DNA from: JAENVU01 sp038250905
GTDB lineage: Bacteria > Actinomycetota > Acidimicrobiia > IMCC26256 > JAENVU01
Direction: 5' to 3'
Assembly (NCBI GenBank): GCA_038250905.1
Contig: JBBSBV010000002.1
Location: 149,394-213,393, forward strand
Length of the DNA stretch: 64,000 nt
In this document: positions 26,529-34,621 of the stretch, piece by piece
How the letters are laid out: each line of letters starts with the position of its first letter
Numbering within the stretch: position 1 is the first letter of the stretch
Program-made: the position numbers and the translations under genes
Notes under the pieces: model-generated
The model's database searches: none
What the model saw: only the letters and a program-made list of their open reading frames with translations
What the model was told of the DNA's origin: nothing

Positions 26529-26787
26529 CCGCGATTCCGATTCCGACGGGCGTCAGGTCGAGGGGACGTGCACACCCCGGACCCTCGCCCGCCAATCGGT
26601 GCGTTCGGCCCAGCGCCAGTTGCTGAACGCGCGCGAGGACCTCAAGGCCGCCCGTCGGCGCGTCGTGGAACTCGAGCGGGTCGTCGACCACTGGCACGAC
26701 CTCGCCCTGGAGCTCGAACGAGCGGAACGCCCGGCGAACCGCGGGGCGACACGTGCGAGCCGGCCCGCGCAGGCGGCGCCGCGCTGA
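26497..26787 (+). CDS. Small hypothetical coiled-coil protein, 96 aa
   Basis: From ATG 26497, inside the 3' end of the PAP2 gene, a 96-residue frame shows a helical heptad-like centre (SAQRQLLNAREDLKAARRRV). Cys-poor, basic ends. No family recognised. Codon use is acceptable but the protein is short, so it may be a chance frame. Confidence 0.4.
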   Translation: MPTPRLPSARDRDSDSDGRQVEGTCTPRTLARQSVRSAQRQLLNAREDLKAARRRVVELERVVDHWHDLALELERAERPANRGATRASRPAQAAPR

Positions 26788-26799
26788 CCGCGAACCGAC

Positions 26800-26825
26800 G
26801 GTTTCGATTGGCGTTAGACGGGTAG
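26800..26825 (+). promoter_or_regulatory. SigB/SigF-type promoter for the PASTA pseudokinase gene
   Basis: GGTTTC (26800-26805), 14-bp spacer, GGGTAG (26820-26825), 77 bp before the ATG at 26903. Confidence 0.72.
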
Positions 26826-26902
26826 ACCCGCCCGGTCAAACAAACAGCAGCCAACGACCGAGGCGCGCGCCGAGGCCGGATGGGTGACGACCGGAGGGGC
26901 AC

Positions 26903-27949
26903 ATGTCGACCGTAGGACCCACACCAGCGGATCCGTCGGGTACCACGCTGACCACCGTGCTGCGTGAGCACGGACCGTTGGCGGTCGGCCAGGCGGCGCG
27001 GATCGGGCGCGAGGTGAGCGGCGAGCTCGCCAACCTCCACGCGGCCGGCGCCCACCATGGCGCGATGACCCCGGATGAGATCGTGATCGATGGCCGGGGC
27101 GACGCGCATCTGCTGCGGAAGGCCCCCGGGTCCGCGGGTGATACGGCCGCCGGTCCGACCGCCACCGCGTATGCCGCGCCGGAGCAACTCACCGAACACG
27201 CCGAAGGTGCACCGGCCGACCTGTACGCGCTCGGTGTGCTCCTGTACGAGATGGTCGTCGGCACGCCGCCGATCGTCAACTGGGACGACAGCGTGGTTGC
27301 CGAACGCAAGGTGCACGACGAGCCCGTCGCGCCGTCGGCGGCGGCCACCCTCGTTCCCAAGGAATACGACCAGCTGACCGTGCAGTTGATGGATCCCCGC
27401 CCGATCGCCCGCCCGAGCGCGGCCGTGGCGGAGGCCGCGCTGCGCCGCCTCGAGGTTCCCCTGCCCGAACCGCCGGTCCGTACGAACACCGTTGTCATCG
27501 AGCCCCTCCCGGTCGTAGCGGACGCGCGGCGCTCGATGTGGCCCGCGGTCGCGCTCGCCGCGGTCCTGGCGATCATCGTGACCCTGGTCATCGTGTGGGC
27601 CGTGCGGGACGACTCGAACCAGCAGAAGGTGGTCCCGACGGTCGTCGGCCAGACCCAGACCCAGGCCACTGCGACCCTCCGCAACGCAGGGTTCGACGTC
27701 AGCACGTCGACCGCTGCGGACAACGGAGTCGCGGCCGGGATCGTCTCGGAACAGTCACCCCTCGGCGGGAACCGCCTCGACAGTCACGGCACCGTCGCGA
27801 TCACGGTGAGTACCGGACCGACCACGGCGCCGATCCCGCCCATTATCAACGTGAACCCGAGCGGCCCCGCGGCGTCGACGACTTCGACGAGCACCACCAC
27901 CACGACGACCACGACCACCACCACCACCACGACGCCGCCGGCGACGTAG
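26903..27949 (+). CDS. Kinase-dead PASTA-domain membrane protein (truncated pseudokinase)
   Basis: Residues ~15-185 match the C-lobe of actinobacterial PknB-like Ser/Thr kinases: AARIGREVSGELANLHAAG, YAAPEQL (APE motif) and DLYALGVLLYEM. The N-lobe with the Gly-rich loop and the ATP lysine is absent, the catalytic loop reads HGAMTPDEIV instead of HRD, and DFG is missing, so no phosphotransfer is expected. Then come a membrane helix (~213-233), one extracellular PASTA domain (~243-305) and a poly-Thr tail ending PPAT. Likely a cell-wall or muropeptide sensor/scaffold. Confidence 0.8.
   Translation: MSTVGPTPADPSGTTLTTVLREHGPLAVGQAARIGREVSGELANLHAAGAHHGAMTPDEIVIDGRGDAHLLRKAPGSAGDTAAGPTATAYAAPEQLTEHAEGAPADLYALGVLLYEMVVGTPPIVNWDDSVVAERKVHDEPVAPSAAATLVPKEYDQLTVQLMDPRPIARPSAAVAEAALRRLEVPLPEPPVRTNTVVIEPLPVVADARRSMWPAVALAAVLAIIVTLVIVWAVRDDSNQQKVVPTVVGQTQTQATATLRNAGFDVSTSTAADNGVAAGIVSEQSPLGGNRLDSHGTVAITVSTGPTTAPIPPIINVNPSGPAASTTSTSTTTTTTTTTTTTTTPPAT
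27878..27945 (+). repeat. ACC/ACG triplet repeat encoding poly-Thr
   Basis: Consecutive Thr codons (ACC, ACG, ACT) at the 3' end of the PASTA gene encode about 20 Thr residues with few Ser. This is a low-complexity tract prone to slippage. Confidence 0.85.
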
Positions 27950-27951
27950 CG

Positions 27952-28227
27952 CTACCCGGGCCGGTGCGTGGGCTCGACCAACTCGCGGACGAGTTTCTCG
28001 ATCCGTTCCACGTCTTCGGCGTCGAGCACGTAGACGTCCATCGCCAACGACCACAGGAACTCGGCGACGATCCCATGGTGATCGCCGCTCTCGGACGAGT
28101 GCAGCAGCTCGGCCGCCAGGGCCTGGCGGTCGCGCGGCCGGGTCCGGCGCACCCATTGTTCGAGAAACGAAAGGTCCACGGCTCTGCACTTCGCTCGGCG
28201 GTCACCCCCATGGTGCCCCCAGAGCAC
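27952..28227 (-). CDS. Hypothetical acidic protein, 91 aa
   Basis: 91 residues, GTG start at 28227 (GTG 28179 is an alternative that drops 16 residues of weak-looking sequence). The conserved-looking core reads LEQWVRRTRPRDRQALAAEL and LDAEDVERIEKLVREL. Mostly helical, no membrane segment, no recognised family. It follows the STAS gene by 44 bp in the same direction and may be the last gene of that regulatory unit. Confidence 0.55.
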   Translation of the reverse strand: MLWGHHGGDRRAKCRAVDLSFLEQWVRRTRPRDRQALAAELLHSSESGDHHGIVAEFLWSLAMDVYVLDAEDVERIEKLVRELVEPTHRPG

Positions 28228-28271
28228 GTTGCGGAAACCCGCGGCGGCCTACCGGCCGCGGTTCGTGGTCG

Positions 28272-28592
28272 TCAGCCGCGGATGTCGAAGAGCGAGTCGA
28301 CGCCGGTGATCTCGAGCAGGCGGCGACATGGCGACGACGGGGCGAGAAGCACTACCGCACCGTTGGCGGCCTCGGTCTCACGCTGAAAGTCGAGGAGCAC
28401 CCCGAGACCGCTCGAATCGAGGAAGGTCACGCCCGCGAGATCGAGTTGCGGCGCGGCGGACCCGGCGCTTCCCAACGAACGGAGGGCGGCCCGGAGATCG
28501 TCGGCCGCGGCGAGATCGAAGTCGCCGACGAGCACCAACGTGGGGACGCCGTCACGATGCTCGCGGCTGAGGGTGGGCTCGCCTGACGACAT
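28272..28592 (-). CDS. STAS-domain anti-sigma factor antagonist
   Basis: 106-residue SpoIIAA/RsbV-like protein. The phosphorylatable site is TFLDSSGLGVLLD; the N-terminal TLVLVGDFDLAAADDL is typical. Dephosphorylated STAS protein binds an anti-sigma kinase and frees its sigma factor. It sits 43 bp downstream of the large sensor phosphatase, so it is a likely direct substrate of that PP2C domain. Confidence 0.9.
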   Translation of the reverse strand: MSSGEPTLSREHRDGVPTLVLVGDFDLAAADDLRAALRSLGSAGSAAPQLDLAGVTFLDSSGLGVLLDFQRETEAANGAVVLLAPSSPCRRLLEITGVDSLFDIRG

Positions 28593-28635
28593 GGTTCCTC
28601 CGGCCTGGGGCCTCGATCACGCACGAGCGGAAAGG

Positions 28636-31314
28636 TCACCCTATCCAGGCCCGTCCGGAGCCCGGGGCATCAGGGGCCCGGCGACTCAGATCGTCGCCGG
28701 CTGGGGGGTCGACCGGGGCCGCGAACCGCAAGGTGACGATCGTGCCCCGGTGGGTACTGGTGCGTTCGACGTCGTCGGCCAACGCCTGCATCAGCAGGAG
28801 ACCCCGGCCCCGCTCGGGCCGTCGCAGCGGGTTCAGCCAGCGGCCGCCGTCGCGTACCGAGACGACCAGCCCGTCGCCGATGACGGCTTCGACCACGACC
28901 GTGCTCTCCCCGTCGAGGCCGTAGGCGTGTTCGACGGCGTTCGAGACGGCCTCCATCGTCGCGACCACCACGTCGTCGCGCCGGTTGGCCGGGTAGCCAT
29001 GCGCGTCGAGCCACACGCGCAGCGCGGCACGTGCGTCGCGAAGCCGGCGCGGGTCCGCGACCAACCGGGCGTTGAACCAGGGTGCGGCGGCGCTCGGGTG
29101 CCGGACGCAGATCACCGCGGTGTCGTCCTCGCCGATGCCCGCACCGAGGTCGTCCAGCAGTCGGTCGGCGAAGCCCTCCACCCCGAGGGCGCGATGGGTC
29201 GTCGCCGCGTCGGTCAGGCGCGCCATGCCCTCATCGATCGACGAGGTGCGCCGCTCGATCAGACCGTCGGTGTAGAGGATCAACGTGGCGTCGCGTTCGA
29301 GGCGCGCGGCAGCCGACACCCGTGGCCTCGACGCGTGCGCGAGTCCGATCGGGAGTCCGCGACCACCGTCGAGGTAGCGGGCCGAACCGTCAGTATCGAC
29401 GAGCAGCGGTGGGAGATGGCCGGCGCAGCTGTACCGCAGCGCGCCCGTTGCCCGATCGAGCGTGACGAACGCGACCGTCGTCGCCGCCGCCCCCGGTTCG
29501 TGACGCGCGTGCAGATCGAGCCGTTCCAGAAGCGCGGCCGGATCCGTCTCGACCTGTGCGAGCGCGCGCAACGCACTCCGCAACTGACCCATGACCGCCG
29601 CCGCGCCGATGCCATGACCGACCACGTCCCCGGCGGCGATGCCGACGAGACCGTCGGGCAACTCGAACACGTCGTACCAGTCGCCGCCGAGGCGGAGTTC
29701 CCCCGCGGCCGGCTCGTAGCGCACCGCCACCTGGAGTTCCGCGGGAAAGGTCTCGATGGGCAACAGCGCGCGCTGGAACGTGCCGAGCGCCGCCCGCACG
29801 TCGGCCGAGGCCTCGGCGCGGGTGATCCCTTCCACGAGCACGGCGGCGAGGTTGGCGAAGAACTCGCGATCCAGGTCCCCGAGGTCCCGACGTTCGACCT
29901 GCCACCCCAGGTTCAGGGTGCCGTGCACCCGCCCGCCGACGCGCAGCGGCAGGATCAGGCTGGTCCCGAGGTCGGCGGCGGCGAGGTGCTCGCCGTGCAC
30001 GGGCGCATGGTCACTCGCATGGACGATCCGGGCTTCACCGCTCCGGTACACCTCACCGGTGAGCGTCGGACTCGTGTACGGCATGGCGTGGAACTCGTCG
30101 GCGAGCGCCTGGCTCGCACCGTCCGCGAGCACGTTCACCAACCGCGGGGAGTGACGATCGTCGACGAAGATCCACACGAGATCGGCATGACTCGCGGCGC
30201 GCAGCGGCTCGTCGGCCGCACGGGCGATTGCCTCCACCGTGGCCTGCCCGGAGATGGCCCGGCTCAACGCGGCGATCGCCGCCAGGCGGTCGTCGGCGCG
30301 CCTACGGGCGGTGATGTCGTGACCGATGCCGAGCACCCCGATCGTGCCGTCGGGGAACGGGTAGGGCGTCTTCGTCGTGAGAAAGACGCGGTCGCGGATG
30401 CGGACGTCGAACGCCCGCGTGCCGGATCCGGCGCGGACGCGATCGTCGTCCGCGACGATCGGCCCGGCGATCTCCGGCGGGAACACGTCGACGTCGCGAA
30501 CTCCGATGATCTCCTCGGCCGGTCGACCGACGATCTCGGACGTGGCGCGGTTGGCGAACCGATACGTGCCATCGGCGGCCTTGAGGAAGATGGCGTCGTC
30601 GGTGGTGGCCGAGATGCTGTCGATGAGCCGGGTCTGGTCGGCCAGGCGTCGCTCGAGCAGCCGGCGCTCGTCGTGTTGGGTGGCCCACCGGCGTAACCAC
30701 CGTCGGGTGACGACGGCCAGCACCAACGCCACGAGACCACCGCCGACCGCGGCGAGGAGCAGGGCGGTGTTCGCGCGATCGACCCGGTGCTCCGCCGCGC
30801 GGGTGTGCTCGTCGACCCGGTCGATCACCCGGCCCTGCAAGGTCCGGAGCCGGTCGAAGCGACGCTTGCCCTCACCCTCGGTCACCCGCGACTGCGCCTG
30901 ACCCACGCGGCCCTGTCGCACCAGGTCGATCTCGACCAGCGCAGACTGGCGCAGCCAGGTGCGGTAGCTCTCCCGGACGGCATCGACGAACTTCCGGTCG
31001 GACGGCTCGACGAGCGTCCGCAACTTCGTCAGGGCGCCCGGAGTGGTGACCCGGCCCCGGTCGAAGGGCACAAGGAAACTCGGATCTCCGGAGATGACGT
31101 ACCCACGCGCGCCCGTCTCCTGGTCCACGAGCGAAACGAGGATCGCACCGGCGTGGATCCGTGCCGGCAACCACCGGTCGTTGAGATCGTTGGCGGCGCT
31201 CCGGCTGACGAGCGCGGGCGGGATGATCACCGCGAGCAGGAACACCACCAAGGCGGCGAAACCACCGAGGATCCACCGCAGACGACGGTCGAGCGAATCG
31301 TCCAGCGCCTGCAC
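28636..31314 (-). CDS. CHASE3-PAS-GAF sensor phosphatase with fused PP2C (SpoIIE) and HATPase domains
   Basis: 892 residues from GTG 31314. Domains in order: membrane helix (~10-35), extracytoplasmic CHASE3-like domain with ARGYVISGDPSFL, second helix (~190-215), PAS (~240-350), GAF (~365-520), SpoIIE/PP2C phosphatase (RLGGDWYDVFEL, GDVVGHGIGAA, YTDGLIERR), then an HATPase_c anti-sigma kinase domain (MEAVSNAVEHAYG, GRGLLLMQAL). RsbU- and RsbW-like activities therefore sit in one chain. It follows the encapsulin stop by 28 bp, so cotranscription with encapsulin is possible. Confidence 0.9.
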   Translation of the reverse strand: MQALDDSLDRRLRWILGGFAALVVFLLAVIIPPALVSRSAANDLNDRWLPARIHAGAILVSLVDQETGARGYVISGDPSFLVPFDRGRVTTPGALTKLRTLVEPSDRKFVDAVRESYRTWLRQSALVEIDLVRQGRVGQAQSRVTEGEGKRRFDRLRTLQGRVIDRVDEHTRAAEHRVDRANTALLLAAVGGGLVALVLAVVTRRWLRRWATQHDERRLLERRLADQTRLIDSISATTDDAIFLKAADGTYRFANRATSEIVGRPAEEIIGVRDVDVFPPEIAGPIVADDDRVRAGSGTRAFDVRIRDRVFLTTKTPYPFPDGTIGVLGIGHDITARRRADDRLAAIAALSRAISGQATVEAIARAADEPLRAASHADLVWIFVDDRHSPRLVNVLADGASQALADEFHAMPYTSPTLTGEVYRSGEARIVHASDHAPVHGEHLAAADLGTSLILPLRVGGRVHGTLNLGWQVERRDLGDLDREFFANLAAVLVEGITRAEASADVRAALGTFQRALLPIETFPAELQVAVRYEPAAGELRLGGDWYDVFELPDGLVGIAAGDVVGHGIGAAAVMGQLRSALRALAQVETDPAALLERLDLHARHEPGAAATTVAFVTLDRATGALRYSCAGHLPPLLVDTDGSARYLDGGRGLPIGLAHASRPRVSAAARLERDATLILYTDGLIERRTSSIDEGMARLTDAATTHRALGVEGFADRLLDDLGAGIGEDDTAVICVRHPSAAAPWFNARLVADPRRLRDARAALRVWLDAHGYPANRRDDVVVATMEAVSNAVEHAYGLDGESTVVVEAVIGDGLVVSVRDGGRWLNPLRRPERGRGLLLMQALADDVERTSTHRGTIVTLRFAAPVDPPAGDDLSRRAPDAPGSGRAWIG

Positions 31315-31342
31315 GCCGGACAGCGTACGTGCCCCACCGCGC

Positions 31343-32170
31343 CTACGGCGCCGTGGGAGCAGCCGAATCGGCGAACCGCAACGGTACGGCCGCGTCGGGT
31401 CCGTTGGCCCGGAACACCATGGTCTCCTCGAGGACGAACCGCACCGTCGTATCGGTGTGGCCGCGGTACCCGACCGAGAAGTCCTCACCGACGACCAGCT
31501 CGAAGTCGCCGCCGCGCAGACAGAGCACCAGCGCGCCGTCGATGACCGGGACCGCAACGATCGGGCCATCGTCGAGCACGAGCCGTAGGTGCTCCAGCAC
31601 CGGGTATCCGTCGTCGGTGCGGGTCATCACCGCGCCGTGACAATCCGAGCCGAGCGCGACGCCGTACGGTCCGCCGACACCCCGCTCACGCAGCGCGTCG
31701 ACCGCGGCAGCTGCGGCCGCCGGGATCTGCGATGCATCCAGTTCGAGGGCCAGCGCGTGGGCGCTGGACGCGACGGTGATACCGGACGCCGGTGCCGTCG
31801 ACTGGCCGTTGAACACGAGGTCGTCCTCGACCCGGGCGATGGCGCGCGCGGCATCCACTGCCGGTTCCAGATCGATCGCCTTGGCCCCGCGGTCGATCGC
31901 GTCGATCTCCCGCAACTCGATTTCGAACTCGCGTCGCAGTTCGTACAACGGCAGCGACTGCCGTTCCGCGACCTCCACGCCGTTCGCGAGTTGCTGCACC
32001 GGCTCGGTCCGGCCGAGATCGACCGAGGAGCACTCCCAACCGTGGGGTCCGGAGAAGTCCACGAGTCGGCGCGCGCTGAGGAAGGTGGGCAGGGCGCGGC
32101 GGATCTCGTCGTCGATGGCCGCCCACGCCGTCGTGCTGATGGGGGCCATGTCGCGGCGGAGATGATTCAT
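31343..32170 (-). CDS. enc: Family 1 encapsulin shell protein
   Basis: 275 residues of the HK97-fold encapsulin family (linocin M18/CFP29 group): N-terminus MNHLRRDMAPISTTAWAAID, RRLVDFSGPHGWE, SLPLYELRREFEIELREID and VVGEDFSVGY. Subunits assemble into an icosahedral nanocompartment that stores cargo. ATG 32170 overlaps the stop of the ferritin-like cargo gene (ATGA), ensuring coupled synthesis. The pair lies behind a perfect stress-type promoter. Confidence 0.95.
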   Translation of the reverse strand: MNHLRRDMAPISTTAWAAIDDEIRRALPTFLSARRLVDFSGPHGWECSSVDLGRTEPVQQLANGVEVAERQSLPLYELRREFEIELREIDAIDRGAKAIDLEPAVDAARAIARVEDDLVFNGQSTAPASGITVASSAHALALELDASQIPAAAAAAVDALRERGVGGPYGVALGSDCHGAVMTRTDDGYPVLEHLRLVLDDGPIVAVPVIDGALVLCLRGGDFELVVGEDFSVGYRGHTDTTVRFVLEETMVFRANGPDAAVPLRFADSAAPTAP

Positions 32171-32529
32171 GCTTCCTGCTCCTTGCGTAGTGATCCGATG
32201 CCCAGATCGGTGGCGGGCGGCGCGTCGGCATCCTGTGCCTCGGCCCGGGCCTCGACCTCGGTGATCGGCGCGTCGGTGAAGAGATAGGTGCGCAGATGGC
32301 GATCGAGCGCCGGATCGTGGCGGCGCAGCCACTCGATCGTCATCGAGGCGTGCTCCTTCTCCTCGTCGCGGTTGTGTTCGAGCACCCGCCGCAGTTCGAC
32401 GTCGTCGGTGGCCTCGGCACGCTGCTGGTACCAGTCGACCGCCTCGAACTCCTCCATGATCGAACGGATCGCCCGGTGCGCGTCGAGCGACGCCGCACTG
32501 AGTGAGTCCGCGGATTCGTGCAGATCCAT
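32167..32529 (-). CDS. Encapsulated ferritin-like protein (EncFtn) with cargo-loading peptide
   Basis: 120 residues. The helical core carries the EncFtn ferroxidase pattern (FEAVDWYQQRAE then NRDEEKEHASM, with Glu and His ligands). The C-terminus carries the encapsulin-targeting peptide DLGIGSLRKE. It oxidises Fe(II) as a decamer bound inside the shell and stores iron as mineral. ATG 32529 has GGAGG upstream and is 63 bp from the stress-type -10 element at 32593-32598. Confidence 0.95.
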   Translation of the reverse strand: MDLHESADSLSAASLDAHRAIRSIMEEFEAVDWYQQRAEATDDVELRRVLEHNRDEEKEHASMTIEWLRRHDPALDRHLRTYLFTDAPITEVEARAEAQDADAPPATDLGIGSLRKEQEA

Positions 32530-32592
32530 GCTTTGCCTCCTGCAGAGCCGAGGCGCCGACCACTCGGCGCCGTTCCATCTGCGCGTCATGGC

Positions 32593-32618
32593 CTACCCCC
32601 GGCGGCCCTGACGAAACC
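32593..32618 (-). promoter_or_regulatory. SigB/SigF-type promoter for the encapsulin operon
   Basis: Minus strand GGTTTC (32613-32618), 14-bp spacer, GGGTAG (32593-32598). Divergent from the STAS promoter at 32641-32667. Confidence 0.75.
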
Positions 32619-32640
32619 CGAAAAGAAAACCGACGCCGGC

Positions 32641-32667
32641 GGTTTGTGGAGGATCGACGTCGGGTAC
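32641..32667 (+). promoter_or_regulatory. SigB/SigF-type promoter for a STAS gene
   Basis: GGTTTG (32641-32646), 15-bp spacer, GGGTAC (32662-32667), 73 bp before the GTG at 32741. Confidence 0.72.
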
Positions 32668-32740
32668 GACGGCGAAGTCCGGTCGCCGCGACCCGGATGG
32701 GCGCCGGCACAGCGTCGGTGAGAGTCGAAGGAGCGCAGGC

Positions 32741-33070
32741 GTGGACGAGACCTCGGGCCCGGTCGCAACCGGAGCGGAAGTTCGCCACCTCCCCACGCCG
32801 ACGGTCGTCGCCTGGGGCGAACTCGACGTCGCGACCGTGCCCGATCTGGAGGCCGCGCTCGACCGTGTGCTCGACTCCGACGGGTCCGGCACCGTCGAGA
32901 TCGACCTCGGCGGCGTGACGTTCATCGATTCGTCCGGACTCGGCGTGCTCGTCGCCGCGCTCAAGCAGTCGCAGGCCCTCGGCGGCCGACTCGTCGTGCG
33001 CGACCTCCAAGCCGCGCCACGCAAGGTCTTCGAGATCACCGGGCTGCTGGACCTGTTCCAGGCCGACTGA
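32741..33070 (+). CDS. STAS-domain anti-sigma factor antagonist
   Basis: 109-residue RsbV/SpoIIAA-like protein with FIDSSGLGVLVA (target Ser) and VAWGELDVATVPDLE. The GTG at 32741 has GAAGGAG upstream. It has its own stress-type promoter, which would place an antagonist under the sigma factor it releases (positive feedback). Convergent with the sigma gene ending at 33094. Confidence 0.9.
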   Translation: MDETSGPVATGAEVRHLPTPTVVAWGELDVATVPDLEAALDRVLDSDGSGTVEIDLGGVTFIDSSGLGVLVAALKQSQALGGRLVVRDLQAAPRKVFEITGLLDLFQAD

Positions 33071-33093
33071 CCCGCGCCCGCCGGACTGCCCGA

Positions 33094-33894
33094 CTACACG
33101 CCGGTGAGGTGGTTCCGAAGGCTCTCGAGCGACCGAGCGAGCAGCCGGGACACGTGCATCTGGCTGATGCCCACCTGCTCGGCGATCTCCAACTGGGTGC
33201 AGCCCTCGAAGAAGCGCAGCTCGACGATCCGGCGGTCGCGCTCCGACAGGGTTTCCAGCAGGCTCTTCACGACCAGCTGGTGGTCGACCGCGGCCAGACC
33301 CGGATCCACCTCCGCGAGCACCCGTTCGAGCCGGCGCGACGAGTCGTCGTCACGATCCGGCGCGTCGAGGGAACTGGTCGCGTAGGACCGGTTCACCTCC
33401 ATCGCCTCGAGCACGTGCTCGACGTCGATGTCCATGTCGGCCGCGATCTCGTCGAGTGACGGTGACCGCTTGAGCTCCTGGGTGAGGTGCTGGACCGACG
33501 CCGTGAGGCGCAGCGCGACTTCCTGCAAACCGCGTGGCACGCGCGTCGCCCACGCCCGATCCCGGAAGTGACGCTTGATCTCACCGAGGATCGTCGGCAC
33601 CGCGAACGTGGAGAACGCGAGGCCGCGTGACGGTTCGAAGCGCTCCACCGCCTTGAGGAGGCCGACGGTTGCCACCTGCTCCAGGTCGTCGACCGATTCC
33701 CCCCGCCCCGAGTACCGCCGGGCGAGGGCGCGCGCCAACCCCAGGTGCTCGACGATCAACTCGTCCCGCAGCCCCCGGTCACGCGTCTCGTGGTACCGCT
33801 CGAAGCGAACGGCAACGGACGGTCGCGGCCCGGCCGATGCGAGAGAGGAGCCGCGGGGCGCACGAGCCTCCGCGCGCGTCGGGTCGCTGCTCAC
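33094..33894 (-). CDS. SigB/SigF-family RNA polymerase sigma factor
   Basis: 266 residues: region 2 (VDDLEQVATVGLLKAVERFE, FSTFAVPTILGEIKRHFRD), region 3 (RSPSLDEIAADM) and region 4 helix-turn-helix (GCTQLEIAEQVGISQMHVSRLL). This is the general-stress/sporulation sigma group. GTG 33894 overlaps the anti-sigma stop (GTGA). The minus-strand string phosphatase/STAS/anti-sigma/sigma is fully overlapped and should be one operon. Confidence 0.93.
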   Translation of the reverse strand: MSSDPTRAEARAPRGSSLASAGPRPSVAVRFERYHETRDRGLRDELIVEHLGLARALARRYSGRGESVDDLEQVATVGLLKAVERFEPSRGLAFSTFAVPTILGEIKRHFRDRAWATRVPRGLQEVALRLTASVQHLTQELKRSPSLDEIAADMDIDVEHVLEAMEVNRSYATSSLDAPDRDDDSSRRLERVLAEVDPGLAAVDHQLVVKSLLETLSERDRRIVELRFFEGCTQLEIAEQVGISQMHVSRLLARSLESLRNHLTGV

Positions 33895-34259
33895 GGGACC
33901 GCTCCGGATTTCACGAACCGGAAGTGCGACGCACCCACCGCGGTCGAGAGGTCGAACTCGTCGACCACCGCGTGGATGATCGCATTGGCCAACTCGCTCG
34001 GTGGCTCCGCCGCCTTCGTCCGGTTGCACGAGCCTTCGACCTCGAGCCGGTGATCCGACAACCGGTACACCAACTCGAGCCGGACCGTCTCGTCGCCGGC
34101 GCCGATCGCGTAACAGAGCTCGTCGACCGCGATCCGGAGGTCGTCGACGTCCTCGTAGCTGAACCCGGCGCGCGCGCCGAGGTCGGCCACGGTGAGCCGG
34201 GCCAGGCGGAGGAATTCGGCCGCCCCCGGGATCTCGAGTTTGATCGCCTCGGCGTTCAT
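33891..34259 (-). CDS. HATPase anti-sigma factor (RsbW/SpoIIAB-like)
   Basis: About 122 residues of a GHKL ATPase with weak motifs (DDLRIAVDELCYAIG, ELANAIIHAVVDEFD). I start at ATG 34259, which has GGAGAAG upstream; ATG 34274 (overlapping the STAS stop as ATGA) or 34280 is possible. It should bind the downstream sigma factor and phosphorylate STAS proteins. The ATP-binding G-boxes are degenerate, so kinase activity is not certain. Confidence 0.82.
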   Translation of the reverse strand: MNAEAIKLEIPGAAEFLRLARLTVADLGARAGFSYEDVDDLRIAVDELCYAIGAGDETVRLELVYRLSDHRLEVEGSCNRTKAAEPPSELANAIIHAVVDEFDLSTAVGASHFRFVKSGAVP

Positions 34260-34270
34260 CGCTTCTCCAT

Positions 34271-34621
34271 TCATTCGCATGCCGCCAGCGCCGCATCCAC
34301 GGAGCGGTCGAAGGGTACGGACTGATCGAGTTTCGTGAGCACCAGCACCCGGCGCACGATGGTCTCGTCCGAGACCACCAGCCGCAGGTTCTGGCGCCGC
34401 GCGTGCAACCGCAGCGCCACGTCGAAGAGCATGCGGATTCCGGTGCTGTCGAGATAGCGGGTATCACCCAGATCGATGATCAACGACTCCGTCTCGTGAC
34501 CGACCGGGTCGAGCAGGCCGGTCCGCACCGTCTCGACGTTCGACAGGTCGACCTCACCGATGAGTCGCACGACGACCACTGCGCCTCGTTGTTGCACGTC
34601 GACTTCGGCCATGACCGTCAC
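34271..34621 (-). CDS. STAS-domain anti-sigma factor antagonist
   Basis: 116 residues with IIDLGDTRYLDSTGIRML (target Ser) and VVRLIGEVDLSNVET. GTG 34621 overlaps the giant phosphatase stop (GTGA); ATG 34612 is an internal alternative. Cognate antagonist of the adjacent anti-sigma factor by position. Confidence 0.9.
   Translation of the reverse strand: MTVMAEVDVQQRGAVVVVRLIGEVDLSNVETVRTGLLDPVGHETESLIIDLGDTRYLDSTGIRMLFDVALRLHARRQNLRLVVSDETIVRRVLVLTKLDQSVPFDRSVDAALAACE

Noticed and set aside
28540..30696. 718-residue plus-strand open frame
   Set aside because: Antisense to the CHASE3-PAS-GAF phosphatase; no recognisable domain.
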